A DNA stretch of 64,000 nt. Origin: Elysia crispata (taxonomy: Eukaryota; Mollusca; Gastropoda; Plakobranchidae). The position numbers and the translations under genes are program-made. Location: positions 276,001 through 340,000 of the forward strand of contig JAWDGP010003559.1 in the NCBI GenBank assembly GCA_033675545.1, given 5' to 3'. How positions within the stretch are numbered: the first letter of the stretch is position 1; each line of letters begins with the position of its first letter. The notes below the pieces were generated by a model. That model was given only the letters and a program-made list of their open reading frames with translations. It had not been told where the DNA came from and searched no databases. Of this stretch, positions 11,114-58,870 are shown in pieces.

Positions 11114-11757
11114 GACACTTATTATACGCTTTTCACAAAACAGTCTCAAAGCGCTACAACACTCTGTCTACAGCAGCATAAGACAAACACTCACTCAAAC
11201 AGTCGTACTAACACCAAAGATCTTGGTACACTCTTGGGATTGTGAGATAGCTTTGGGAGGATGACCATAGGCTTCTTGTTGGTACATAGACTTAAACTAG
11301 ATCTTGGACATTATAGTTGTATTTCTTACATTTTTTGATTTACATATGATTATTTTTTCAAGTGCTTGATATTCTCATTCTAGGTGCTTTTTGGTGATCA
11401 TACATCTTTTTTTCTTATAAACTAGAAAGTATTTTAAAATAATTTTTATTCATCAGGTTATAATATGACTATGAGGACACTGCCATGCCATTTAATGCCT
11501 TTTGCCCATCGCTAGTAAAGAAGGGGACACTGGCGAAGAAATGCTGCAGTACCTGCGGGCAGTACTTTCCCAGTATTGCAGCAAAGAACTGCCACCAAGC
11601 TGCACATTCTGCTGCTGAGGTTGTGCCTGCTCAAGAAGATCAAGATGTAGATGAAGAATCCTTGGGCATAGATGCTTCTGAAGAGGAAGACGCTCCTGCT
11701 CCTATCTACAGGAACATATTTGAAATAATGTGCGGGCCATTTGTATTAGATGAATAA
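9790..11757 (+). CDS. Probable element-borne gene with C2H2 finger, frame-disrupted
   Basis: A multi-exon gene of a family I recall as repeated in marine invertebrates; function unknown. Exon 1 starts MDGVNKLYHDFFKAF and continues through a basic, Ser/Pro-rich segment in three successive frames (two shifts, near 9962-9967 and near 10105), so it is decayed or carries sequencing indels. Exon 2 (10367-10521) and exon 3 (10859-11008) have clean AG/GT borders and matching phase. Together they read HWAAQHVRHGQYCLMIAK then CGNTNCCHPWLTNWPEV and PGRFLPPPKQ, a Cys-rich block. The last exon (from ~11457) encodes YEDTAMPFNAF, a C-x2-C-x12-H-x3-H finger near 11540-11605 and an acidic tail ending at 11757. 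One in-frame TAA follows the last acceptor. The 3' border of exon 1 is unresolved. Confidence 0.5.
10367..10521 (+). CDS. Exon 2 of the C2H2-finger element gene
   Basis: Bounded by TTTCTCAG and GTATGT. It encodes IWSACIIADFPVNAEYV and DCHWAAQHVRHGQYC, with His/Cys residues suggestive of metal binding. It ends phase 2 and joins exon 3 in frame. Confidence 0.6.
10859..11008 (+). CDS. Exon 3 of the C2H2-finger element gene
   Basis: Bounded by TTTTTCTTAG and GTAGAT. It encodes KCGNTNCCHPWLTNWPEVIP and GRFLPPP. The block C-x4-CC-x-P-W followed by PGRFLPPP is the part of the protein I most clearly recall from repeated invertebrate paralogs. Confidence 0.6.
11050..11185 (-). repeat. Non-LTR element or SINE 3' tail with (ATT)n
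   Basis: Read on the minus strand, GTAGCGCTTTGAGACTG and AAAAGCG-like words lead into an (ATT)n run (11060-11111 on the plus strand). This is a typical microsatellite-tailed 3' end of invertebrate LINE or SINE copies. It sits in an intron of the flanking element gene. Confidence 0.5.
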
Positions 11758-11920
11758 TTTTTTTTTTCAATACTTGTATTTTGTCAGCTTTTGCCTTTTG
11801 TCTCTAATTAAATTGTCTCAGTATTTCTATGCAAAATATGTCTTTGTAACTTTAATTTATCAATGCATTTTACTATTTCGAAGTAGTCTAACATTTAAAA
11901 TATATGTGTCTTACGTGTCG

Positions 11921-12040
11921 AATGTGTGATATCACAGGGGGGGGGGGGGGGGTGAATCTGGCAAAAATGTGAGGAAGTGTGAGAAGGGGGAGGGGGGGGG
12001 GTGCTGAAAATCTCCCCAAAAAGTGTGATATCATATTTGA
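11921..12040 (+). repeat. G-rich direct repeat, right copy (two sub-units)
   Basis: Two successive blocks, each joining a GTGTGATATCA word to a G run: 11924-11952, and 11958-12036 with AAATGTGAGGAAGTGTGAG then a G-rich tract. The second block matches 9406-9480 in the same orientation, so these are direct repeats. Confidence 0.6.
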
Positions 12041-12354
12041 ACAGCCCCGAAGGATTTATGTTTGGACCAAGCTCACAGACACAATTTTTTGGTTGAGAAT
12101 ATGATTTTTGCGTGAATGTTTAGAAAAATATTTTGTCTTATTGACTGTAAAACTTACCGATTGTCTGCTAGCGTTCACTTAATCATTAACTAATCATCAA
12201 GTAATTTTTCAAACTTATGAAATGATTGATACATGTATGAAAGCTTCTATCAAAGTCATTTATATAATTTTTTTTATGAAAACTTTTTTTGCAATTGTTT
12301 TAATGAGTGAATGGCCAATGGCGTACCGCCATCCGACCGGCTGAATTGACTGAA

Positions 12355-12552
12355 TGTGGCCAAGTTGCCTGAGGTTAGTAATGTGCATACTTTCATAAAG
12401 AACAATAGCACGGTCAGCAATGAGTGTCAATGGTGCTCCACTTTAAATTGTTCCGATTCAAGGAAAAAAGGCCTGACTTGAGTTTCTTCAGATTTTACAA
12501 AGACGAAAAAGTTGAAATCATTTACTTATATAAATTAAAGGGTTTTTAATCT
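12355..12552 (+). repeat. Left arm of a ~190-bp inverted repeat
   Basis: Its reverse complement closely matches 14077-14255 along its whole length, with shared words such as TTATATAAGTAAATGATTTC, AAATCTGAAGA and ATTGTTCTTTATGAAAGTA. The arms enclose about 1.5 kb containing the first two higher-order minisatellite units. Confidence 0.75.
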
Positions 12553-12559
12553 TCTACTT

Positions 12560-15480
12560 TTTTGTTTTTTATTTTACAATGGTTAATCCAAAGGTCCATC
12601 CCTTGTTGCCGTATGCGATAAGCATTGTACGAGATTTAATACATATACTCCCTCGCACTCTCCCTCCTTCTCTCACCCCATCCCAATTCAATTATTGTAG
12701 ATGGGTAAACACAAATTGGACCAGACCGATTACTCTAATGTGGGCGAAACCAATACTTCTTGGATGGACCAAATCGATTACCTAAAAGTGGGTAAAAGCG
12801 ATGGGCAATCAGAGGGGAAATGTGCATCACTTAGTACTACTGAAGTTTGCAAGAAAATTATTATCAGACAGACGGTTAACGGTCATGATAACAAGGCATT
12901 TTCAATTACAAATGATATTTAATAAGCAGGAGCGATGTCTCTGCTTAAGGGATATACAAGGAAAGATACAAGCAATTTAGAAAAATCAGTGTAGCAGTAA
13001 GGAACCTTCAAATTACTTTAGGATGGGTGAAATCAATTAATCCTGTCTTGGCCAAACCTATTACTTCTGGTTTACTTTCAGGTAAGCGAGACTAATTAAT
13101 TAGGATGATGTAAACCGATTCCTAAAGAATGGGCCTTATCAATTACTAAGGTGTTGGCAATAAATAATACTCGGGGGTGGGTGAAACCAAATACTATTTT
13201 GTAAACGAGACTGGTGAATCAAAACTAATTAATGTGGGAAAGTTAAATGCCATGAGCGATACCGATTATTTACAGGCAAAAAAACACGTACTCCAGAATG
13301 AGCAAAAGCGATTAATGCGGAAATGTGAGACATTGATGTCATTGAGTTAGGTGATACCCAAAACTTAGTTGTGGGTTAGAGTGATTGCTTGCCTTTGGGC
13401 CAGCTCGATTACTTAGGGATGGCACAAACTGATAATTGTGTGGTGTTCCATACCGCTTTCTGTGGGATGTCGGTTGAGCTAAATCGATTTTTTTCAGGTG
13501 GGTGAAACATCACACTTTTGTGATAGGGCAAAGCTGATCATTTTGGAGCAGACGATCAAAGTGGAAATGTGGAACATTATATATCATTCAAGTTAAAAAA
13601 TATGTATATATATTATTAGAAAGGCGGTTAACAGTGACGATACATAATTTTTACGGTTACAAATGAGAAGTGACGATGTTTCTGCTTAAACGATTAACAA
13701 AGAAATATACAAGCGTTTTGCAAAAAGTAATACAGGCTTGACCAATAGTTATTAGTTCTGGTTGGGTCAAGTCAATTTCACTGGTATAGATGAAACCAGA
13801 GAGTATATTGTACATGTTACTGAGAGCGCCCACTTGTCGCCGCTTGCCTCTTTAACTATATGTAGCCTAGCATACCGGTGGAGTGGCGAGTTCTGAAGCG
13901 GTGAGCGCGGTGATCCCTGCTTTCATCTACTCGTCGATAGTTCAGTAATAGTGGAAAATAGAACAAATCTATTGACATCTTACTATGTAAAGTGGAAAAA
14001 GATTCATATACGGTAAACTTTTTGTGACTCACTCATAGTTAATAAAAACAAGACCTTGTTTATGCCTAAGATATATAGATTAAAACCCTTCAATTTATAT
14101 AAGTAAATGATTTCAACTTGCTCGTCTTTGAGAAATCTGAAGATACTCAAGTCAGATTTTTTTACCTTCAATTGGAACAATTTTTAGTGGAACACTAACA
14201 GGGGCCATTGTTCTTTATGAAAGTACACACACGGCTAACTTCAGGCAATTTCACTGCTCTGGTAAGTCAGACAGCCGGAAACTCAGAATACAGTTGAAAC
14301 CAGAGTTTACCCCCTCTGATGAAACCAATTTCTCTGAAGTAGGCCAAACCGATAACCTTAACATGGGCAATACCGATTACTTTTGAGTTGACCCAACCAG
14401 TTACTCTGGTGTGGGAGAAACCGATTCCTTCACAATGGGGCAATTCGATTACCTTACCGTAAGGTGGGCCAAATCAATTACTTTAGGGATGGCAAACGGA
14501 ATAATTAGGAGTGGGCGATCAGAGTAGAATTGTGCCGCACTTACACAAATGTACTATCATTCGTTTGCAAGAAACTTTTGTTTAGAAACGCCGTTAACTG
14601 TCACGATATTGAGGTTTCCACGATTACGATAAATTAAGCAGTGAGGATGTCTCTGCTTAAGGGATAAACCTGAAAAAATATATTAAAAAAAAAAAAAAAC
14701 CAACCTAATATGGCCTTACTCGATTAATCAGAATAAAAGTATGATTTATCCCAACCTCTACTTGGGCCACACCGATTACTTTGGGTGGGCAACACAAATT
14801 AATAAAGGGTGGGCGAAATCGATTACTGCTGCCTGGGCAAGATCAATTACTTCTGGTTTAGCCATACCGATTACTTTGGGTAAGCGAGACTGATTACTTA
14901 ATGTGATCTACTGCGATTACTTAGGGATGAACCAAACCAATTAGTGAGGGGTGGGTAAAAATATTCAGGGGTGGGTGAAACCAATTTTATTACCAGACTG
15001 ATTACTGACTGTTTGGGGATGCTGGCTAATGTGGGAATGGGCGAAGCCGATAACTCAGAGTGAGTAGAATCACATAATTAACTTGTGTCAAACTGATTTC
15101 AGTGGAAATGTACATAATCCATTTCACTTAAGTAGGCAACACCAATTAGTTAGTGGTGGTTTAAAAGCAATTGCTTGGGGTGGTCCAGTTCGAATAATTT
15201 GAAGTGGGGCACACCGATATTTTTTTGGGTGGGCCAAACCGCATGCTTTAGTGTTGGCAAAACTGATTACTTTGGAGTGGATGATCAAAGTGGAAAAATG
15301 TGCAACATTTAATATTTTTTAAGATTGAAACCGAAAAAAAATATATTATTATATTGACGGTTAACAATGGAGATAATCAGATTTTTAAGACTAAGCAGTG
15401 GCGATGTCTATGATTCAACAAATAAAAAAACAAAAAAAAAAACGAGTGATTTGCTAAAGTTAATATAGGCATGACTGATT
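12560..15480. repeat. Degenerate 24-bp minisatellite in four higher-order units
   Basis: A loose ~24-bp motif, roughly GTGGGCCAAACCGATTACTT, recurs many times on the plus strand. It is organised in larger units, each containing a conserved non-minisatellite block: GATCAAAGTGGAAATGTGCA, a GACGGTTAAC word, GCGATGTCTCTGCTTAA and ATACAAGC. These blocks start near 12812, 13551, 14516 and 15283, spacings of about 740, 965 and 770 bases. All four have the same orientation. The right inverted-repeat arm (14077-14255) and ~280 bp of unrelated sequence lie between units 2 and 3. No open frame crosses the array. Confidence 0.75.
14077..14255 (-). repeat. Right arm of the ~190-bp inverted repeat
   Basis: Reverse-complement match to 12355-12552; estimated by eye at 80-85 percent identity with small gaps. 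A CAGCCGG word on the outer side (14272-14278) has a counterpart outside the left arm (12337-12343), so the repeat may extend ~20 bp further. Confidence 0.75.
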
Positions 15481-15514
15481 ACTTAAACATGTAGTTTATA
15501 ACAGCCACTGTTTG

Positions 15515-15615
15515 ATTAAATTTAGATCTAGAGGAGGCAAACCACGGGTTAATTTTAAGTAAGAATTATAAGAGTTAGAATTTTAGATAGTGCTCAGCTC
15601 AGGATAAGGCTTTAA
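15515..15615 (-). repeat. SINE-like repeat fragment, reverse orientation
   Basis: On the minus strand it carries the CTGAGCACTATCTAAAATTCT and AACTCTTATAATTCTTACTT part of the family seen at 8868 and 33610. It borders the end of the minisatellite. Confidence 0.45.
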
Positions 15616-17787
15616 GCTCTTCTTATTACTGTATGTTTAAACAAAAAAAAAATATTGCAGTCCCTTACAATTTGTTTCACTTAATAAGTTTTATCATTAT
15701 AATTGCTTTTACATGTGATATTAATGTTACTATCATCATTATTATTATTAACATTATTATTTCTATTATTATAATAAATCAGGAACAGGTGACAAAGAGT
15801 ATAGGCAGGGAATTTTATGATATTGTCCAAGTCAGAGAATTAGAGGATAACATTGCGGTCTTTTCATAAATATGCTCAAGAAAGTAGTCCTCTCCCTCCA
15901 TTAGCACACAAAAGACAATTTATCATTGCTGCTACTTTTTCATTTTGAGTAGAACAGATACAACAGGGTAGAAATTTGTGTCCCGTCATTTAACAATAGG
16001 GGGTTGGGGGAAGAAAGTTACAAAGATGGATCAGGGGCAGAAGAAGCTTACAATGACAATGACCCATTAACAGGAAATAAGGAAGGAGAGTATAGATTAT
16101 GGGGAGTAGAGAAGGATGACATGACAGGAGCAGCTGCATTACCTTAGACTGACCCAGGCATTCTTGATTTCATGTGTGGTCCCAGAAAGCCTTCTTTGCT
16201 CTCTTTTCTCTGCTGAGGGCCTTCATTGCCATTTCCAAAGAGTGTAACTGAGATTTTCTTTTTTATTTCATGGCCATAAATAATCTTGAAATCCCTTTCT
16301 CCTACCCTTCAAAGGAAAATAAATCAAAGACCCTTGCTGGTTGGGATATAATAAAAATGTTCATTTGCAAATATCATGGATGGCCCTTACAGGACAAATA
16401 CAGCAGAAAGGCAAAAGTCCAGGCACACAGGCAAAAAATTCAAATACAAATCATTGCACCAACATTGTAAATTCATAATATATTCAGGAGTAGTTATGAA
16501 AACTGGAATATGACTTACAACTCTCCACAAAATGCTCTTGTTTATGCACAAAGGCTTTTAGAAATCTTTTTTTATCAAATCAATTGAAATAATATGGTTG
16601 CACTACATAAGTGGAAAAATTGAAGAGCTTCGTGACAAAATGCAACATAAGCCATTTTTCTCTCTTAATCTTGGTATTTTAGCAATCTTTATTTGCCTGT
16701 AGTGCCGATATTTTAAACATTTGTATTAAAACTAAACCTGTCCATGACAGAAACTGCTAATTTTACCAGTTTCCACTTTTGAACTCAAAACTTTCAAAAG
16801 TGGATATGTTTCATTTTGCCACAAAACTCTTCAAATAATCTCATAAAAACAATGCATCAAGAGAAGCAAGGCTAAACTTAGGAACAAAAGCAAGCCAGTC
16901 AATCATTCATTTCAAGATAAGCACCAATCAATGAGTGAATAAATATTTTGTTCTAGAAAAGAGTTAAGAATTTCGTGGCAAGCAGTTGTTGGGTTTTCAA
17001 TCGTGTTTGCCATTATTTAGGCACCAGAAATCATGAATATTTTGTTTTTTAATGAGGCCTGTCAGAAAGACTACAAAAGCCTCTACAGCTCAAACGTAAT
17101 GCTACAACATATGAAATAAAAAATTCAGACATGATGAAATAGTTCTCTAAAAATCATAAATTTCTGATCCTTAAAACAATGAAAAGTAGGTCCACGGAAA
17201 TAAGAAAGCTGGATCATAAAAAGATCTAAATCATCACATGTTATAACATTTTAGGGGCCACTGCACTTCCAAAATGTTTACATATTTAAAAAGTTCTCTC
17301 AATAATTACATACATTTTGATTCTGTAGGAAGAACATGGATCTTTGCTTGTGTGGCAAATAGTGAAAAAAAATTGTTTTTCCTCTAGTGAAAGCTGAAGA
17401 TAAAACCTATCACATTCTGTAGTAAAAATCAAACAAAGCAATTTTGAAAGTAGTGCAACTGCCAGCATGAAGAGACTGCAATTAAAATGTTTAAATATAT
17501 ATCTTAAGCTCATGGAAGGTAGAACATATTCCAATGTCAAAATATGACAGCAATAGAAGCAAAGGATATTCAATTAACCTTAATCAGAGTTCTAGCTTAT
17601 TTCTGGCTCTGATCACTTGATGGAGCCAGTATAAATTTTGGAGAATTAGATATTTTGGTCTTCATAAATAATTATTAGCACAATAAAACATTAAATACCA
17701 TAGTTCATCCACTTTCTTTTTCATAGCTGTGGAAATTTCTAAGATTAAGAATGTTGTGATGTTTTAATGGCTTCCTTGGATGTAAAC
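15616..17787. other. 3' flank of the alpha-glucosidase gene; no other gene seen
   Basis: AT-rich sequence with an ATT-rich patch at 15720-15780. The glucosidase stop codon is at 17788-17790, so part of this stretch should be its 3' UTR. Several minus-strand AATAAA words occur (for example near 16263 and 16688) and the true polyadenylation site cannot be chosen. Confidence 0.4.
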
Positions 17788-55379
<37,592 letters not shown>

Positions 55380-55998
55380 CTTTCTAACATCAATGGATTT
55401 GTAAATCTTACTTCATATTAATAAAAGTCAGAAGATCAAATAAGATAAATATGTTAACTTGCGATTCATTTAAAAGTCGAACTATAATCTATCTATATCT
55501 AGATCTAGATCTTTCATTTAAATTTTCTGCATCGAACAGCTAGATCTAGATCTAATTATGGTTTCGTTTTCTCCTAACAAAATGGGTAGATACAAAGGCT
55601 CAGAGGAACGAGCTGCATGCTCCATTTCCGGTTTTGACGATTGTTCCACAACTAACAATACGATATGTCTTGAGAGATCATACCTGAAAGGCGCATAATC
55701 AAAAAGATCAAAGCTTTGAGGTCTGCTCGAGGTGTAGCATCCTTTACTGGAATGAATACTCACGGCTGTTCAGGGTGGGAATCTAGATCCCCATTTCATT
55801 TTTGATGACTGTAATCAACCGTTTATGTACTCCCCAACTCCCCAACATTTTGATATATTTCTCGGAAGAGGCTATCGTATTCATCTAAGATTTCTTTACT
55901 GGACTGTTGGATCTTCCAATTCGGCCTTGTTTGTGTGTTTGAGGGGGTTGATAACCTGTAGCTTAGAACCACCTTTTGAAATAGGGTGATATCAAACA

Positions 55999-56105
55999 AG
56001 CTAAAGCTTTTATGGGTTTAAAAATATTCTCGCTAGCCTTAAACAGTAGTGCCCCCAATATTGCACGTGGTTGTAGTTCCATGACAACAATGGCCGCGAT
56101 AGTAT
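55999..56105. promoter_or_regulatory. Possible promoter/enhancer cluster between divergent genes
   Basis: Within AT-rich DNA lie an E-box CACGTG (56064-56069), an X-box-like GTTCCATGACAAC (56076-56088) and a YY1-like AATGGCCGC (56089-56097). The cluster is ~690 bases upstream of the glucosidase start and ~530 bases upstream of the first visible channel exon. E-boxes in CLEAR sites drive lysosomal genes, which would suit a GAA-like enzyme. Motif matches only. Confidence 0.3.
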
Positions 56106-56431
56106 AAATCGTTTTCCCAACACAGAGTGATGTTTGAAACTCTTTTTCTGATGTAAAGAGTCAGCGCACCATTACTTATATTCGTGTTCAAAAAATTATT
56201 TCAGTGTATTTTAATAAAACTTCCATTTTTTAGAATGATTAATCTTATAAGGTTTGTACCAATTGCCTTAGCCAGATATACTAATTACGAATTTTTCTTA
56301 AATCTCATCCATAAATATCTTAAGGGTTTCAATTTGAAGACTGGTAGATGTGAATCTGAGACAGGTGATAATTGTTTCCGACTCCATGAGAATGGGCGAT
56401 AGCTACTATACCGACAAAAACACCATACCAA

Positions 56432-56433
<2 letters not shown>

Positions 56434-56499
<66 letters not shown>
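56434..56499. repeat. (CT)n microsatellite
   Basis: About 32 CT units, ~130 bases upstream of the S1 exon of the channel gene. Confidence 0.95.
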
Positions 56500-56503
<4 letters not shown>

Positions 56504-56631
56504 TACATGTATTTTACAAATACCTGTGCTCACGATTGTTAAGTGACACTCTCGTCAAAAACATCTTTTCATTTTTTCCCCCTATGTCACATTCTAAAAA
56601 CTCACCATCTCCTCCTGCATTACTTGTCCAG

Positions 56632-56724
56632 GCGTGGCTTGGACTTTTCTGGACCAGGCCTGAAGAGTGTCATCTGTGCTGTGTATGTTATCAGGGTTAT
56701 CCTGGATGACTTGGACTCCTATGA
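56632..56724 (+). CDS. KCNT-like exon: S1
   Basis: Acceptor TTGTCCAG, donor GTGATA, 93 bp, phase 2 on both sides. Encodes RGLDFSGPGLKSVICAVYV then IRVILDDLDSYD. Confidence 0.72.
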
Positions 56725-58870
56725 GTGATAATTTATCTTTCTTTAAAGAATGTATAGAAAAAGAGCAAGCACTCTTTACAAATAATCATGGAATTATAAT
56801 CAATTAATAAATGTACATAAAAATCAATTAATAAACATTCATAAAAATCAATTAATAAGTGCTCCTAAAAATTCATTGATAAGCATTCCTGAATACAGCA
56901 GGCAGCTACAATGAATAAATATATATTGCTTAATATGAAGCTTTTCAGGGAAAACCTGATTTTAAACACTCACTCCAAAACAAAACTCTTACTTCAGTGC
57001 AATTCTGTTTGAATAATCCTGTGTTATGAAATTTTTGTCAATTTGAAAGACTGTTTTCATGTGTCAAAGCTATGGCTGTCTCTGCACAGTATTTTTTATT
57101 ACACATTTAATACCTTTGTTTTTCAAACCCATAGAATTACTAATCTGATCACAAGACTAATCTGTCCTAGACTTTTCCATCAGGGCTGAATATCTTTGAA
57201 ATATTTTTCAAATAATTATCTTGAACCATTAGACAAGCATGTGTCTATATGCATGATTTACAAAAGGTAATCAGTCATTCTAAAACCAAAAGAGTTCCAT
57301 TGTTCGTAACAAGCTTTTCAAATGCAATATCAACGATACTCAAAAGTTGTGGATGCAGATAAATAAATTTTCCAAAGCACTTGAGTTTCATGTAGGGACA
57401 CCAATATTATTTGTCTGACCCAAATCTAGATTGGTGTTTTCATTACCATATAAAGATATACGGGTCTTTAGGCTCTAAGATACGTACAGTATTTATATTT
57501 CTAAAATGTCATGATAGTGGTTGGAGAACTGCCAATCTGCTCAGAACTTGAATTTCAAGAATTAAAAAGAAAACTCTTTAGTCCTTTCTCATGGTAGTTA
57601 ATTTTGTCTCTTTTCCACCATCTTATGGGCTCTAATATCGCCTCATGAAACTTGAATGCTTTAACATTTTCTTTGTAATTCTTTTCTATTCTTTATTCAT
57701 TTACTCATGTTGCAATTTGAGCAAGATGTAAAATGTCCCAAAATTCTATCTTTTATTTTATTTCTTGTTTTCTTTTTCTTTTTCAAAGCGAAGGATCCCC
57801 TGGCTACTCTGTGAAGGGAGAAAATGGGACATACACAAATAAACCAGATGGCGTTAGTTGGTAAGGACAAACCTGTCACTTAATTATGCTTAAATCTTTT
57901 TCTGTTTCAATTTTCAAGCCTTTGTTTAGACTTTTTAAAGCAAAGTTAGTAAAAATTCCTAGCTGTCAATCAGCACAGGGATGGGGCTCAAAACTTGACA
58001 TAAGCATTTTGATACCTGGCTGCTTAACAGCTGCTCCATATACTCTCTAGAACTTTATAGCACAGCCGTTACATGTGGAGTTGAAGCGGTCACACATTTT
58101 TGCTATTGTAGGAAAATGGTTTTATGATGAAGCACTTTGTCTTTTCCTCACATAACCCAGCAAAAACACAGAGTACATTAAACATTTTAAAACGAAGAGC
58201 CATTAAGTGAAATATTCTTCTAGGAAGTACAAAAACTTGTGATTAAGTTTTGCAGGTTCCAATTAAGGAATCTGTCATTGAGTTCACATTTAAATGGACA
58301 TACGTTTGCAGCAAATTTGGAACAAAGTTGTTTATTTGTTGGTAAAGCCAATATATTATCAGTGATTTCAGGTCTATGTGTTATTTTTTGTCTTATCTGT
58401 GACATCTCTCCTCTATCTCTCCTCCCCCCCCCCCCTTTTCCCCCTGCCCTTTTTTTCCCTCCCACTCAAAGAAAAAAAAACCCTAAAAAGATGGGGGGGG
58501 GGCGTTAACTTGCACCAAATAATTTTTTAAGATTTCTGGTTTGATGTGTTTTCCATCTTGTCTAGCAACTCTCGTTCTCACTTTGGAATCTGCATAGACT
58601 TTTCTCAGCTAGTTATATCATGCTGTTGGTCCTAGGGTTGGGGTCTCACCAGATGAGTTTTTCTCTGCCATGCTGAGGCTAACTGCATCCATTTTGACAA
58701 CTTCTATAATCTCCTGTGATCTCTGTCTGCCACTATATTTGTGTGTTTACACATCCTCCGGGTACCCTGTGCTATGGGTCCAGCGCAGCCTGGCCTTGTG
58801 GTTGGTGGAGGTTACCCTAGCAGCCATCTCATTGACTAAAGCTATCCTCATGGTGTACATCTCCACTAAG
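56632..58870 (+). CDS. KCNT-like: Slo2/KCNT sodium-activated potassium channel, partial (S1-S2 exons)
   Basis: Three plus-strand exons encode the first two membrane segments of a Slo2-type channel, a tetrameric plasma-membrane K+ channel opened by intracellular Na+. Exon a (56632-56724) gives GLDFSGPGLKSV then ICAVYVIRVILDD, matching S1 (human LLYIVRVLLDD). Exon b (57789-57860) gives the S1-S2 loop, with an NGT glycosylation sequon and VSW at the junction. Exon c (to 58870) gives YPVLWVQRSLALWLVEV and TLAAISLTKAILMVYISTK, matching human APILWVERKMTLWAIQV and the S2 segment. Phases (2,2,0) agree. Pore, RCK domains and the N-terminus are not seen. The next intron contains the Gypsy element at 60086-64000. 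Confidence 0.75.
57789..57860 (+). CDS. KCNT-like exon: S1-S2 extracellular loop
   Basis: 72 bp between a strong pyrimidine tract ending CAAAG and donor GTAAGG. Encodes EGSPGYSVKGENGTYTNKP then DGVSW, in register with the loop NYSFNDSSSEINW of human KCNT1. Confidence 0.65.
58678..58870 (+). CDS. KCNT-like exon: S2 (5' border uncertain)
   Basis: The donor AAG|GTAATT at 58871 is clear. Homology to human predicts the exon to start at 58762 (Trp followed by YPVLWV), but the intron would then end in GG. The nearest phase-compatible AG gives a start at 58678 and adds 28 hydrophobic residues (LTASILTTSIISCDLC and on). Confidence 0.6.

Noticed and set aside
12579-12922. Two open frames at the start of the minisatellite
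   Set aside because: They follow the 24-bp repeat period and are not kept in the other higher-order units.
12560-15480. CRISPR array
   Set aside because: Units are degenerate and contiguous with no conserved repeats separated by unique spacers, and the DNA is clearly animal.
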